This document shows, piece by piece, positions 43,056-50,935 of a DNA stretch of 64,000 nt. The notes under the pieces were generated by a model that was given only the letters and a program-made list of their open reading frames with translations, made no database searches and had not been told where the DNA came from. A program made the translations under genes and the position numbers. The stretch comes from Streptomyces syringium (GTDB lineage Bacteria; Actinomycetota; Actinomycetes; Streptomycetales; Streptomycetaceae). The first letter of the stretch is position 1; each line of letters opens with the position of its first letter. The stretch is from assembly GCF_017876625.1 (NCBI RefSeq), contig NZ_JAGIOH010000001.1, positions 7,399,501 through 7,463,500 of the forward strand, in the 5' to 3' direction.

Positions 43056-44312
43056 TCATGAACGGACCGGCAGCCGCTCCACGGCTGCCACGACTCCCGC
43101 CGCGCCGTCCTCGGCGTTGATCCGGGCGGCGAGCGCCTGGGCCCGGTGGCGGTGGGCGGGCTCCTCCACGGCCTGCCGCAGTGCCGCCGCCAGCCGGCCG
43201 GAGGACAGCTCGGCCAGGGGAACGGGCCCGGGGCTCACCCCCAGGGCGGTCAGCCGCCGCGCCCAGAACGAGGCGTCCAACTGGGCCGGTACGGGGACCG
43301 CGGGTACACCGGCCCGCAGCCCGGCCGCGGTGGTGCCGGCGCCCGCGTGGTGGACGACCGCCGCCATCCGCGGGAAGAGCCAGTGGTGCGGGATCTCGTC
43401 GACGGCCAGGACGTCGTCGCCGGTGACCGACAGATCCGACCAGCCGGTCTGGACGACCGCGCGGACCCTGGCCGTCCGCAGGGCGGACCCGATGACGGCG
43501 CCGAGCCGTTCGGCGTCCGCGACGACCAGGCTGCCGAACCCCACGTACACCGGCGGCGGTCCCGAGGCGAGGAAGTCGGCCAGCCGGGGCGGTGGCCGCC
43601 AGTCCGGCGGGGGCGAGGGCCACCAGTAGCCGGTCACCTCCATGCACGGCGGCCAGTCGGACGGCCGGGGCACCACGCACGGGGAGAAGCCGTGCAGGAG
43701 GGGCATGCCCTGCCGGATGGCCCGCCGCCGTTCGGCCCCGGCGCTGCGGCGGGGCAGCCCGAGCTGTTCGCGCAGCTCGCGGACGGGGGGTGTGATGAGC
43801 CGGTCGACGGCCGACTGGAGGGCGTGGCCCATGAGCAGATTGCCCCGGCGGCCCAGGGAGCGGGTCCCGGTGAGCACGGGCGGGAACTCCCCGGTGGGGG
43901 CGAGCGGCTGGAGGAAGAGACCCGTCGTGGGCACGTCGAGCGCTTCGGCGACGACCTGGCCCAGGGGCGCCGTGGTGGCCGACAACAGCAGCAGATCGGT
44001 GCCCTGCCGTGCCGCGTCGAGCAGGCCCCGCCCCAGGGCGGGCATGATGGTGCGGCCCATCCGCAGCAGTTCCATGACGGCCGTCGCACCGGTCCCGGCG
44101 CGGAGGATGCGCTGCCCGGCGGCAGAGGCGAGCTGGGCGCGGGGATCGAGGGGCAGGGAGCGGAAGCCGAGACCGGCCTGTCCGACGAGGCCGGCGAAGC
44201 CGTCGTGCGTGGCGATCGTCACCTCGTGACCGGCCTGCCGCAGGCGCACTCCGAGCCCGGTGTAAGGGGCCACGTCGCCGCGGGACCCGACGGTCGCGAT
44301 CAGAACACGCAT
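43056..44312 (-). CDS. GT1-family glycosyltransferase (macrolide/sterol glucosyltransferase type)
   Basis: 418 residues starting MRVLIATVGSRGDVAPYTGL, the typical GT-B N-terminus (GSRGDV loop). The C-terminal donor-binding domain has VYVGFGSLVV, IPHHWLFPRMAAVVHHAGAG and TTAAGLRAGVPAVPVPAQLD, including the His-His-Ala-Gly-Ala-Gly-Thr nucleotide-sugar motif. It transfers a sugar from UDP- or dTDP-sugar to a lipid, sterol or natural product. No biosynthetic cluster adjoins, so detoxification by glycosylation is as likely as biosynthesis. Upstream in-frame codons to 44399 are rejected. Confidence 0.92.
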   Translation of the reverse strand: MRVLIATVGSRGDVAPYTGLGVRLRQAGHEVTIATHDGFAGLVGQAGLGFRSLPLDPRAQLASAAGQRILRAGTGATAVMELLRMGRTIMPALGRGLLDAARQGTDLLLLSATTAPLGQVVAEALDVPTTGLFLQPLAPTGEFPPVLTGTRSLGRRGNLLMGHALQSAVDRLITPPVRELREQLGLPRRSAGAERRRAIRQGMPLLHGFSPCVVPRPSDWPPCMEVTGYWWPSPPPDWRPPPRLADFLASGPPPVYVGFGSLVVADAERLGAVIGSALRTARVRAVVQTGWSDLSVTGDDVLAVDEIPHHWLFPRMAAVVHHAGAGTTAAGLRAGVPAVPVPAQLDASFWARRLTALGVSPGPVPLAELSSGRLAAALRQAVEEPAHRHRAQALAARINAEDGAAGVVAAVERLPVRS

Positions 44313-44415
44313 GGCAGGCAGTATCGCGGAGCCGGGGTGGGATGGGTACCGCGGCGAACGGTCGGTGGCCGGCGTCGCGCGGGACGTGCGCGGGCCCACC
44401 GGCCGGTGAGCCGGC

Positions 44416-44469
44416 GTCGGGCGGGGCCGGGTGCGGCCCCGCCCGACGGGACGGCCGTCGTGCCGTCCC
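44416..44469 (-). terminator. tandem terminator hairpins after the secreted lipase
   Basis: Two back-to-back perfect stems: GGGACGG/CCGTCCC (44448-44454 with 44463-44469) and GTCGGGCGGGGCC with its exact complement (44416-44428 with 44435-44447, loop GGGTGC). Both lie just beyond the minus-strand stop at 44476 and before the glycosyltransferase start at 44312. Confidence 0.78.
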
Positions 44470-44475
44470 GATGGG

Positions 44476-45591
44476 CTACTTGACGAAACGGACCTCGGGG
44501 TAGGCGGCCGAGGGCCGGTCCAGGAGGGGGCTCGGCCGGCCGCGCAGATGCCGGTCCATGAAGGCGGCCACGTACGCCCGGACGACGGGGGTCGCCCGGT
44601 CCCCGGGGAGGGTGCCGAAGGCCATGTCCCGCTGGTCCGCGGGGATCCGATTGCCGAGGTCGAACCGGCTGCCGATCCAGGGGACGTCGGTGAAGGTCAT
44701 GTGGCCGCCCGTGGGCACGTCGAGCCAGCGCTGCCAGCCGGAGAAGTGCCGCCGCCGCTCGTTCCAGTTGGCGTTGGGCACGGAGTCCTTGGTCCGCTGG
44801 GCACCGAACAGCAGCACCGGACGCTTGAGGGCACGCGCCGGCGGGGCGGTGAAGAAGTCGCCGTCCAGATTGGCCGCGGCGTCGACACGGGAGTCGGTGC
44901 CCAGGAGTTCGACGGCGCTCGCGCCGCCGATGGAGTGCCCCGCCACGGCGATGCGGGTGGCGTCGACGCGGACGCCGGTGCCCGGGCGGGTCAGCCGGTC
45001 GAGCAGGAAGCCGATGTCCTTGACCCGGTTGGGCACGACGCGGCCGAAGTCCGGGCGCTCACAGATCAGGCACGGTTCGATCCGGCCGCCGGGGAACTCC
45101 ACCGGGGCCTCGTAGGTGTGGTCCAGCGCGGCCACCACGTAGCCGCGGCCGGCCAGTTCCTCGGCCAGGGTGGTCAGCGTGAGGCGGCTCATCCCGAACC
45201 CCGGGGACAGGACCACCAGCGGGCGGGCAGCGGGCGCTGCGGGGGCGTTCACGGTGGCATGGGTGCGTACGGCGGCGAGCGCGTCCGTGCCGAATATGGC
45301 CGTGGACAGCGCGGCGGACGCGTACGGGGCAGGCCGGGCGGAGGGTCGCAGCGCCGGGTACCACAGCGACGCCATCAGCTGACGGTGGCCCGCTTCCGGC
45401 TTCCACGGGTCGGTCCGGGTGGTGTCCACCAGATGCAGGGACTTGGTGCCGATCAGCTGTTTCCCGGTGGGGGAAGGCAACTCCGGCGCGGTCGGCGGGG
45501 ACGCCGCGGCGGCGGACGGTATGCCGCCGAGAACGGCCAACAAGAGGGCGAAGCAAGCGGCAGCAGCCGACCGCAAGGGATGACGTGACAT
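44476..45591 (-). CDS. secreted alpha/beta hydrolase (PAF-acetylhydrolase / lipase type)
   Basis: 371 residues starting MSRHPLRSAAAACFALLLAV, with a signal peptide to about residue 30. The nucleophile elbow is GHSIGGASAVELLG (about residue 215), and RPLVVLSPGFGMSR (about 145) supplies the oxyanion region. It resembles the secreted platelet-activating-factor acetylhydrolase/lipase group of Streptomyces, which cleave short acyl esters from lipids. Catalytic Asp and His probably lie in the C-terminal third (NLDGDFF; TGGHMTFTD). The two codons before this ATG (GTG/ATC) are an alternative start. Confidence 0.88.
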   Translation of the reverse strand: MSRHPLRSAAAACFALLLAVLGGIPSAAAASPPTAPELPSPTGKQLIGTKSLHLVDTTRTDPWKPEAGHRQLMASLWYPALRPSARPAPYASAALSTAIFGTDALAAVRTHATVNAPAAPAARPLVVLSPGFGMSRLTLTTLAEELAGRGYVVAALDHTYEAPVEFPGGRIEPCLICERPDFGRVVPNRVKDIGFLLDRLTRPGTGVRVDATRIAVAGHSIGGASAVELLGTDSRVDAAANLDGDFFTAPPARALKRPVLLFGAQRTKDSVPNANWNERRRHFSGWQRWLDVPTGGHMTFTDVPWIGSRFDLGNRIPADQRDMAFGTLPGDRATPVVRAYVAAFMDRHLRGRPSPLLDRPSAAYPEVRFVK

Positions 45592-45665
45592 GATCACACG
45601 TTACGACGGACCTGAGTGTATGCAGCAACCGGTCCACGGAGGCGCGGCGGGACCCCGCTTCGGCG

Positions 45666-45695
45666 CGGGAGGAGCGGCGGCCGGGAGGAGCGGCG
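45666..45695. repeat. 14-bp tandem direct repeat
   Basis: CGGGAGGAGCGGCG occurs at 45666-45679 and 45682-45695, a 16-nt period, in the divergent region between the lipase and the gas vesicle cluster. Its role is unknown. Confidence 0.4.
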
Positions 45696-45781
45696 TACCG
45701 CCGACGAGCGCGGGTACGCGGCGCGTATGGACACGCAAGCAAAGCCTTCCCTCGCACCCGCCCCGCCCCACGGGGCGTCAG

Positions 45782-45805
45782 GTTTGAGCACTCCCCGACG
45801 GGTAA
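45782..45805 (+). promoter_or_regulatory. SigB-type promoter of the gas vesicle cluster
   Basis: GTTT, 14 nt, GGGTAA fits the Streptomyces SigB-family consensus GNNT-N14-16-GGGTA. Transcription would begin at about 45812, leaving a leader of about 13 nt before the gvpO ATG at 45825 and excluding the GTG at 45810 as a start. Confidence 0.55.
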
Positions 45806-45824
45806 CGCGGTGGGCGAGGCCGAT

Positions 45825-46157
45825 ATGACGAACACAGCGCACGGCTCCGACGTTTCGGGGAACGGCGCGGGGAAGAAGCGGAGCCCCGAGCAGGGACGCC
45901 CGCCGTCCGCCGTGGAAATCCTGCGGCTCGCCCGCGCACAGTTCGCCGAACTCACCGGCACCCAGCCGGAGTCGGTCTCCTCCTTCGAACGCGCGGAGGA
46001 CGGCTGGGTCGTCCGGGTCGAGGTCCTCGAACTCGCCCGGGTGCCCGACACGATGAGCCTGCTCGCGACCTATGAGGTCATGCTCGGGCCGGACGGCGAG
46101 CTCACCACGTACAAGCGCGTCCGGCGCTACGAGCGCGGGAAAGCGGACCCCACCTAG
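45825..46157 (+). CDS. gvpO: gas vesicle protein GvpO
   Basis: 110 residues starting MTNTAHGSDV. After a disordered, charged N-terminal 30 residues comes the GvpO core: AVEILRLARAQFAELTGTQPE (about 30-50), then GWVVRVEVLELARVPDTMSLLATYEVMLG and YKRVRRYERG. GvpO is a minor, essential gas vesicle protein of unclear biochemical role. It is the first gene of the cluster, as in other Streptomyces. GAGG sits 6 nt before the ATG. A 76-nt gap with competing hairpins separates it from gvpA. Confidence 0.93.
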   Translation: MTNTAHGSDVSGNGAGKKRSPEQGRPPSAVEILRLARAQFAELTGTQPESVSSFERAEDGWVVRVEVLELARVPDTMSLLATYEVMLGPDGELTTYKRVRRYERGKADPT

Positions 46158-46184
46158 CGGCTCGGTCCCTCGGCCGCTAGGGAC
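46155..46184 (+). promoter_or_regulatory. mutually exclusive hairpins between gvpO and gvpA
   Basis: TAGCGGC (46155-46161) can pair with GCCGCTA (46173-46179), or GTCCCT (46165-46170) with AGGGAC (46179-46184). The two stems interlock and cannot be complete together. The first begins on the gvpO stop codon. It could adjust gvpA expression relative to gvpO. Sequence-only call. Confidence 0.35.
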
Positions 46185-46233
46185 GTCACGCACGCCCCGC
46201 GCACACCGACCAGCCAAAGGAGGACCGGACGAC

Positions 46234-46665
46234 ATGACGGTTGTTCCGGCACAGCAAGGCCGCGGTGGCGGCGGTACCAGTGGACTCTACGACGTCCTGG
46301 AACTCGTCCTCGACCGAGGCCTCGTGATCGACGCCTTCGTGCGTGTCTCGCTCGTCGGCATCGAGATATTGAAGATCGACATACGGGTCGTCGTCGCGAG
46401 CGTCGACACCTATCTGCGGTTCGCCGAGGCGTGCAACCGGCTCGACCTGGAAGCCGGCCCGAACCGCAGCCCGGGGCTGCCGGAGATGGTGGGCGAGATG
46501 ACCGAGTCCGGGGCCCGCGGCAAGACCAAGGGCGCGCTGTCCGGCGCCGCCCAGACCGTCTCGGACGCCTTCCAGCAGGCCCGTGACGAGGGCGAGAGCC
46601 GGTCGGAAGCCAAACCGCGAGCCCGGCGCACCGCTTCGAACCGCAGGAAGGAGGAACAGGAGTGA
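46234..46665 (+). CDS. gvpA: major gas vesicle structural protein GvpA
   Basis: 143 residues. The conserved amphipathic core is at about 17-72: LYDVLELVLDRGLVIDAFVR, VSLVGIEILKIDIRVVVASV and DTYLRFAEACNRL, the shell-forming strand-helix unit. GvpA polymerises into the ribs of the vesicle. About 70 residues beyond the core form a charged, Arg/Lys/Glu-rich tail not present in the roughly 70-residue GvpA of floating cyanobacteria and haloarchaea. AAAGGAGGA precedes the ATG, the strongest ribosome binding site in the cluster. It overlaps gvpF by 4 nt. Confidence 0.93.
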   Translation: MTVVPAQQGRGGGGTSGLYDVLELVLDRGLVIDAFVRVSLVGIEILKIDIRVVVASVDTYLRFAEACNRLDLEAGPNRSPGLPEMVGEMTESGARGKTKGALSGAAQTVSDAFQQARDEGESRSEAKPRARRTASNRRKEEQE

Positions 46666-47378
46666 GCACCTACGTCTACGGCATCGCCCACCGCTCGCAC
46701 CCCCGCCCCGACACGGAGCTCGCCGGTGTCGGCGACCCGCCACGGCCGGTCCGCACCCTGGCCGAGGGGGAGCTCATCGCGCTGGTCAGCGACGCGCCCG
46801 AGGACCTCCGGCCCAAGCGCCGGGACCTGCTGGCCCATCAGCGTGTCCTCACCCACGCCGCCGCCGGGGGCCCGGTCCTGCCGATGCGGTTCGGCGGGGT
46901 GTCGCCCGACGACGCCGCCGTGAAGTCGGTGCTGGCCGACCGCGCGGAGCACTTCGAGGAGCGGCTCACGGCCCTCCACGACAAGGTCGAGTACAACGTG
47001 AAGGCCTCGCACAACGAAGACGTCATCCTGCACCAGGTACTCGCCGACAACGCCGAGCTGCGCGCCCTGACCGAGGCCAACCGGGCCGCGGGCGGCGGGA
47101 CCTACGAGCAGAAGATCCAGCTCGGCGAGCGCATCGTTGCCGCCGTCCAGCAGCGCGAGACACGCGACGCCGAAATGGTCCACGACACCCTCATGGGCAT
47201 CGCCGCGGCCGTCAGCCGCGGCCCCGCGTCCACCGGCTGGCTGGTGAGCGTCTCGTGCCTGGTCGCCCGCGCGGATACGGCCCGGTTCCTCGCCGCCGTC
47301 GACGCGCTGATCAAGGACAACCCCCAGCTCGAGATCCGGCTCAGCGATCCGCTCCCGCCCTACAGCTTCGTGGAGTGA
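46662..47378 (+). CDS. gvpF: gas vesicle protein GvpF
   Basis: 238 residues from GTG, overlapping the gvpA stop. The GvpF/GvpL fold is marked by STYVYGIAHRSH at the start, VLTHAAAGGPVLPMRFG (about 62-78), VEYNVKASHNEDVILHQVL and the ending IRLSDPLPPYSFVE. GvpF binds GvpA and is thought to help nucleation or act as a chaperone. Gene order and the overlap indicate one transcript from gvpA onward. Confidence 0.93.
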   Translation: MSTYVYGIAHRSHPRPDTELAGVGDPPRPVRTLAEGELIALVSDAPEDLRPKRRDLLAHQRVLTHAAAGGPVLPMRFGGVSPDDAAVKSVLADRAEHFEERLTALHDKVEYNVKASHNEDVILHQVLADNAELRALTEANRAAGGGTYEQKIQLGERIVAAVQQRETRDAEMVHDTLMGIAAAVSRGPASTGWLVSVSCLVARADTARFLAAVDALIKDNPQLEIRLSDPLPPYSFVE

Positions 47379-47384
47379 CGTCCC

Positions 47385-47621
47385 ATGGGCCTGCTGGGCG
47401 AACTGTTCCTGCTCCCGGCGGCACCGGTCCGCGGCACCCTGTGGGTGCTCGGGCGGGTGGCCGCCGAGGCCGAGCGGCAGTACTACGACCCGTCGGCCGT
47501 GACACGTGAGCTCGCCCTCCTCGAGGAACGACTGGAGGCCGGCGAGATCGACGAGGCCGAGTTCGACCGCCGCGAGGACGAGCTCCTCGACAGACTGGAG
47601 AAAGGCACACCGTCGACATGA
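47385..47621 (+). CDS. gvpG: gas vesicle protein GvpG
   Basis: 78 residues: MGLLGELFLLPAAPVRGTLWVL is the conserved GvpG opening, and the remainder is a charged helix (LALLEERLEAGEIDEAEFD, then RREDELLDRLEKG). A small accessory protein that links GvpF/L-type proteins to the growing vesicle. It starts 6 nt after gvpF and overlaps gvpY by 4 nt. Confidence 0.92.
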   Translation: MGLLGELFLLPAAPVRGTLWVLGRVAAEAERQYYDPSAVTRELALLEERLEAGEIDEAEFDRREDELLDRLEKGTPST

Positions 47622-48172
47622 ACAACAGGACGGCACTGGGGCTCGCCGTGGGCGCGGGCTATCTGCTGGGACGGACCAAGAAGGCGAAGCTCGCTTTCGC
47701 CGTCGGGACGTTGGTGATGGGCAAACGGCTGAACGCCGGTCCGGGCGCGCTCACCGGCCTCGTCACCGACCGGCTGCGGGACAACCCGCAGTTCAAGGAG
47801 CTCGGTGATCAGCTGCGCGAGGACCTGCGCGGTGTGGGCAAGGCCGCCACCGGCGCGCTCGTCAACCGCCGGATCGACGCGCTCGCGGACCGGTTGCACG
47901 AGAGCACCCTCGACGTGCGGGACCGGATCTCCGGTGTCGCCCCCGACCTCGACGACGAGGAGGAGGCAGAGGACACCGCTCCGGAAGACGCGGTGGACGA
48001 GGACGAGGACGAAGAAGACGGCGCGGAGCAGCGGGTGCGCAAGACGGCCCGCAAGCCGGCCCGCAAGGCCGCGAAGCAGCAGACGCCGAAGAAGCAGGTC
48101 CCGAAGAATCCGAAGAAGAAGCCGGCGGCCCGGAGGGCGGCCCCGTCGCAGGGAGGCCGGTCCCGTGGCTGA
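47618..48172 (+). CDS. gvpY: gas vesicle protein GvpY
   Basis: 184 residues, in the gvpY position between gvpG and gvpZ. The N-terminal part (MNNRTALGLAVGAGYLLG, then RTKKAKLAFAVGTLVMGKRL) is hydrophobic with basic patches. A helical middle (LREDLRGVGKAATGALVNRR) follows, then a strongly acidic block (about 105-132) and finally a strongly basic Lys/Arg/Pro tail (about 135-184). GvpY is found only in actinomycete clusters and its function is not known. The segregated charge blocks are striking. Confidence 0.82.
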   Translation: MNNRTALGLAVGAGYLLGRTKKAKLAFAVGTLVMGKRLNAGPGALTGLVTDRLRDNPQFKELGDQLREDLRGVGKAATGALVNRRIDALADRLHESTLDVRDRISGVAPDLDDEEEAEDTAPEDAVDEDEDEEDGAEQRVRKTARKPARKAAKQQTPKKQVPKNPKKKPAARRAAPSQGGRSRG

Positions 48173-49202
48173 CACCGAGAGCGGCACGCAGAGCGCCGGG
48201 AAGGGCGTGCTGGGCACCGTCGACGCCAAGAAGGCCGACCGCCTCAAGTCGGAACTGACGCATTACGCGCTCGCGCAGACCGAACGCGCGCTGGCGGGCC
48301 TCGGCCGGAAGCTCGGCGAGAGCACCGTCAAGCTCAACGACATCGCGGAGGGCCGCAGTCCGGGCTTCGCCCGGCTGGCCCTCGACGGCGGCCGCAAACT
48401 CGCCGAGGGCAAGGGTCCCCTGCGGGCCGGGGTGGAAGTCGGGGCCGCGCGTCTGAAGGACGGCGCCAAGGGGCTGGCCCAGCAGGTGGCCCAGCGGATC
48501 GGGAAGGCCGGCGCACGCGGCCGGAAGGGCGAACGCGGGCGGAAACCCACCGTCGTCATGGAGTCCGTCGACGTCGGCGTGCCGGTGCGTGAGGCCTACG
48601 ACCAGTGGACCCGCTACCAGGACTTCCCGGCCTTCGCCGAAGGCGTCGAGGACGCCGGGGCGGTGGACGACACCGGCTCGGAATGGGACCTCAAGGTCTT
48701 CTGGTCCAGCCGTCACTGGACGGCACACACCACCGAGCAGATCCCCGACGAGCGGATCGCCTGGACGGCGCACAGCGCGAAGGGCACGGGCAAGGGCGTC
48801 GTCACCTTCCACCCGCTCGGCGACAGCCTCACCAGGATTCTGCTGGTCATCGAGTACTCCCCCAAGGGGCTCTTCGAGCGGACCGGCAACATCTGGCGCG
48901 CGCAGGGCCGCCGGGCGCGACTCGACCTGAAGAACTTCGCCCGCTATATCGCGCTGCGCGGCGAGGCCGAGGAGGGCCGCCGCGACGAGATCCGCGACGG
49001 AGAGGTCGTCCGGTCGGACGACGAAACCCAGGCGGAGGACGACGAGGCGTACGCCACCGACGACGAAGTCGGCGCGGCAGAGGAAGCGGAATACGACGAC
49101 GAGTACGAGGACGATCCGGACGCCGAAGACGACGTCGCCGAGGACGCCGAGGACGCCGAGGACGAAGACCGCGGCGGGCGCGGCCGGAAGAGCCGTCGAT
49201 GA
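48165..49202 (+). CDS. gvpZ: gas vesicle protein GvpZ, SRPBCC-like domain
   Basis: 345 residues from GTG, overlapping gvpY by 8 nt. Residues 1-125 are helical and basic. Residues about 130-275 form an SRPBCC (START/polyketide cyclase-like) domain: VVMESVDVGVPVREAYDQWT, YQDFPAFAEGVEDA, WTAHTTEQIPDERIAWTAHS and the C-terminal helix. The last 70 residues are almost wholly Asp/Glu with a final RGRKSRR. Such domains bind hydrophobic ligands; a role in vesicle assembly or surface is inferred from the cluster only. Confidence 0.85.
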   Translation: MADTESGTQSAGKGVLGTVDAKKADRLKSELTHYALAQTERALAGLGRKLGESTVKLNDIAEGRSPGFARLALDGGRKLAEGKGPLRAGVEVGAARLKDGAKGLAQQVAQRIGKAGARGRKGERGRKPTVVMESVDVGVPVREAYDQWTRYQDFPAFAEGVEDAGAVDDTGSEWDLKVFWSSRHWTAHTTEQIPDERIAWTAHSAKGTGKGVVTFHPLGDSLTRILLVIEYSPKGLFERTGNIWRAQGRRARLDLKNFARYIALRGEAEEGRRDEIRDGEVVRSDDETQAEDDEAYATDDEVGAAEEAEYDDEYEDDPDAEDDVAEDAEDAEDEDRGGRGRKSRR

Positions 49203-49543
49203 CGATGCCGAGCCGACTCCCCGACCCCTACGTCCCCGACGGCACGAGTGCGAATCTCGCCGACATCCTGGAACGCGTCCTGGACAAGGGCGTCGTCATC
49301 GCCGGGGACATCCGGATCAACCTTCTCGACATCGAACTGCTCACCATCAAGCTCCGCCTGGTCGTTGCCTCGGTCGACAAGGCGAAGGAGATGGGAATCG
49401 ACTGGTGGGAGACCGACCCCGCCCTGTCGAGCGGCGCCCGGCGGCGTGAACTCGCCGAGGAGAACGAGCAGTTGAAGCAGCGGATCGCGGCCCTGGAGGC
49501 GGGGTCGTCCGACCGGCCGGCCGAACGCGAGGAACCGGGATGA
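49199..49543 (+). CDS. gvpJ: gas vesicle protein GvpJ
   Basis: 114 residues of the GvpA superfamily: NLADILERVLDKGVVIAGDI, RINLLDIELLTIKLRLVVAS and VDKAKEMGIDWWE. The minor shell protein thought to cap or initiate vesicles. It has a short coiled-coil-like C-terminal extension (RRELAEENEQLKQRIAALEA). The ATG overlaps the gvpZ stop (ATGA), and its own stop overlaps gvpL in the same way. Confidence 0.92.
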   Translation: MTMPSRLPDPYVPDGTSANLADILERVLDKGVVIAGDIRINLLDIELLTIKLRLVVASVDKAKEMGIDWWETDPALSSGARRRELAEENEQLKQRIAALEAGSSDRPAEREEPG

Positions 49544-50376
49544 CCGAGCTGTGTTATGTGTACGCCGTGACCCGCCCCTTCGACGGCACCCTGCCCGAGG
49601 GCCTGGCAGGGGTCGCCGGCACACCCCCTCGTCTGCTGGCGCACGACGGGCTCCTGGCCGTCCTCGGCGACGTACCGGCCGATGACTTCTCCGAGGAACC
49701 GCTCCGCGCCCGGCTGGAGGACCTCGACTGGCTCACCTCGACGGCCCGTGCCCACGAGGCCGTGATCGGGGCCCTGGCCGCGGTCACCTCCCCGCTGCCG
49801 CTCCGCCTCGCGACGGTCTGCAACGACGACGGGGGAGTGCGGCGCCTGCTCGACTCCGGGCGCGAGCGGTTCACCCGCTGCCTGGAGCGCCTGGACGGGC
49901 GCGTCGAATGGGGCGTGAAGGCCTACGCGCGGGAAGCCCCGGAATCACCACGCGACGACGCCACCACGTCGACGGGTCCGAAGGGGCCGACAGGGCCGAC
50001 GGGCCCGGCGGGCCCGACGGGGGCGCCCTCGGGCCGGGACTATCTGCGGCAGCGGCTGCGGCAGCGCAATGCCCGGTCGAGCATCCTGGCGGAGGCGGAC
50101 ACCGGGTCCCGGCTGCTCCACCAGGAGCTGTCCCGGCTCGCGGAGGACGTCCGGGTGCACCGGCTCCAGGACGCCCGGCTGCCCGGTGTGCCCCGCGGCA
50201 ACGTCCTCAACGCCGCCTATCTCCTGCCGCGTGAGCAGAGCGGGGCGTTCGTCGAAGAGGTGCGGCGGCTCGGTGCGCGAAGCCCCGGGATCCGGGTGGA
50301 GCTGACGGGCCCTTGGGCGCCGTACTCGTTCGCCGACGTGACCGACCCGGCCCGCGAAGGAAGCGAGGGACGATGA
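49540..50376 (+). CDS. gvpL: gas vesicle protein GvpL with collagen-like insert
   Basis: 278 residues of the GvpF/L family: CYVYAVTRPFD, ITSPLPLRLATV-like VTSPLPLRLATVCNDDGGVR and VEWGVKAYARE in the N-terminal domain, ARLPGVPRGNVLNAAYLLP-like and VELTGPWAPYSFADV at the C-terminus. Between the two halves, about residues 147-165, lies a Gly-Pro-x run (GPKGPTGPTGPAGPTGAPSG) resembling collagen. The partner GvpF in the same cluster lacks it. An assembly factor of the vesicle; the insert probably extends or spaces the two domains. Confidence 0.92.
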   Translation: MTELCYVYAVTRPFDGTLPEGLAGVAGTPPRLLAHDGLLAVLGDVPADDFSEEPLRARLEDLDWLTSTARAHEAVIGALAAVTSPLPLRLATVCNDDGGVRRLLDSGRERFTRCLERLDGRVEWGVKAYAREAPESPRDDATTSTGPKGPTGPTGPAGPTGAPSGRDYLRQRLRQRNARSSILAEADTGSRLLHQELSRLAEDVRVHRLQDARLPGVPRGNVLNAAYLLPREQSGAFVEEVRRLGARSPGIRVELTGPWAPYSFADVTDPAREGSEGR

Positions 50377-50591
50377 GCCTCGCCCCGCACGGACAGCGCG
50401 AGGTGAGCCTCGTGGACCTGCTCGACCGGTTACTGGCGGGTGGGGTGGTGCTCACCGGGGACCTGACCCTGCGCATCGCGGACGTCGACCTGGTGCGCAT
50501 CGACCTGAACGCGCTGATCAGCTCGATCGGCCCCCAAGTCGCCTCCCCTTTCGAGGTGTACGACGACGCGGACGATGAGGAGGAGGCATGA
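50373..50591 (+). CDS. gvpS: gas vesicle protein GvpS
   Basis: 72 residues, the shortest GvpA-superfamily member here: EVSLVDLLDRLLAGGVVLTG, DLTLRIADVDLVRIDLNALI and an acidic tail VYDDADDEEEA. A minor shell or nucleation protein. The ATG overlaps the gvpL stop, and the stop overlaps gvpK. Confidence 0.9.
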   Translation: MSLAPHGQREVSLVDLLDRLLAGGVVLTGDLTLRIADVDLVRIDLNALISSIGPQVASPFEVYDDADDEEEA

Positions 50592-50863
50592 GCCGGCGGG
50601 TGGAACTCGGCCCCGACACGGTGGAACGCGACCTGGCGCAGTTGGTCCTCACCGTCCTCGAACTGCTCCGGCAGCTCATGGAGCGCCAGGCGCTGCGCCG
50701 GGTGGAAACCGGTGACCTCGCCGCCGACCAGGAGGAACGCATCGGTATCACGCTGATGCTCCTCGAGGACCGGATGGCGATTCTGCGGGAGCGGTTCGGG
50801 CTGCGGCCCGAGGACCTGAACATCGACCTCGGTCCTCTGGGCCCGCTGCTGCCCCGGGACTGA
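50588..50863 (+). CDS. gvpK: gas vesicle protein GvpK
   Basis: 91 residues: LAQLVLTVLELLRQLMERQALRR and AADQEERIGITLMLLEDRMA, then FGLRPEDLNIDLGPLGPLL are the family signatures. A helical accessory protein, last in the cluster. A hairpin 26 nt after its stop should end the transcript. All genes from gvpA to gvpK are on the plus strand and almost all overlap. Confidence 0.92.
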   Translation: MSRRVELGPDTVERDLAQLVLTVLELLRQLMERQALRRVETGDLAADQEERIGITLMLLEDRMAILRERFGLRPEDLNIDLGPLGPLLPRD

Positions 50864-50888
50864 CGCGGCGTACGACCACCGGTGTAGG

Positions 50889-50912
50889 GCCCGAGCCCGT
50901 TACGGCCCGGGC
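50889..50912 (+). terminator. terminator hairpin after gvpK
   Basis: GCCCGAGCC pairs with GGCCCGGGC (one A-C mismatch) around CGTTAC, 26 nt beyond the gvpK stop and 24 nt before the next start codon. Confidence 0.55.
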
Positions 50913-50935
50913 GGCCGTCGATCTAGCCTCGGGCC

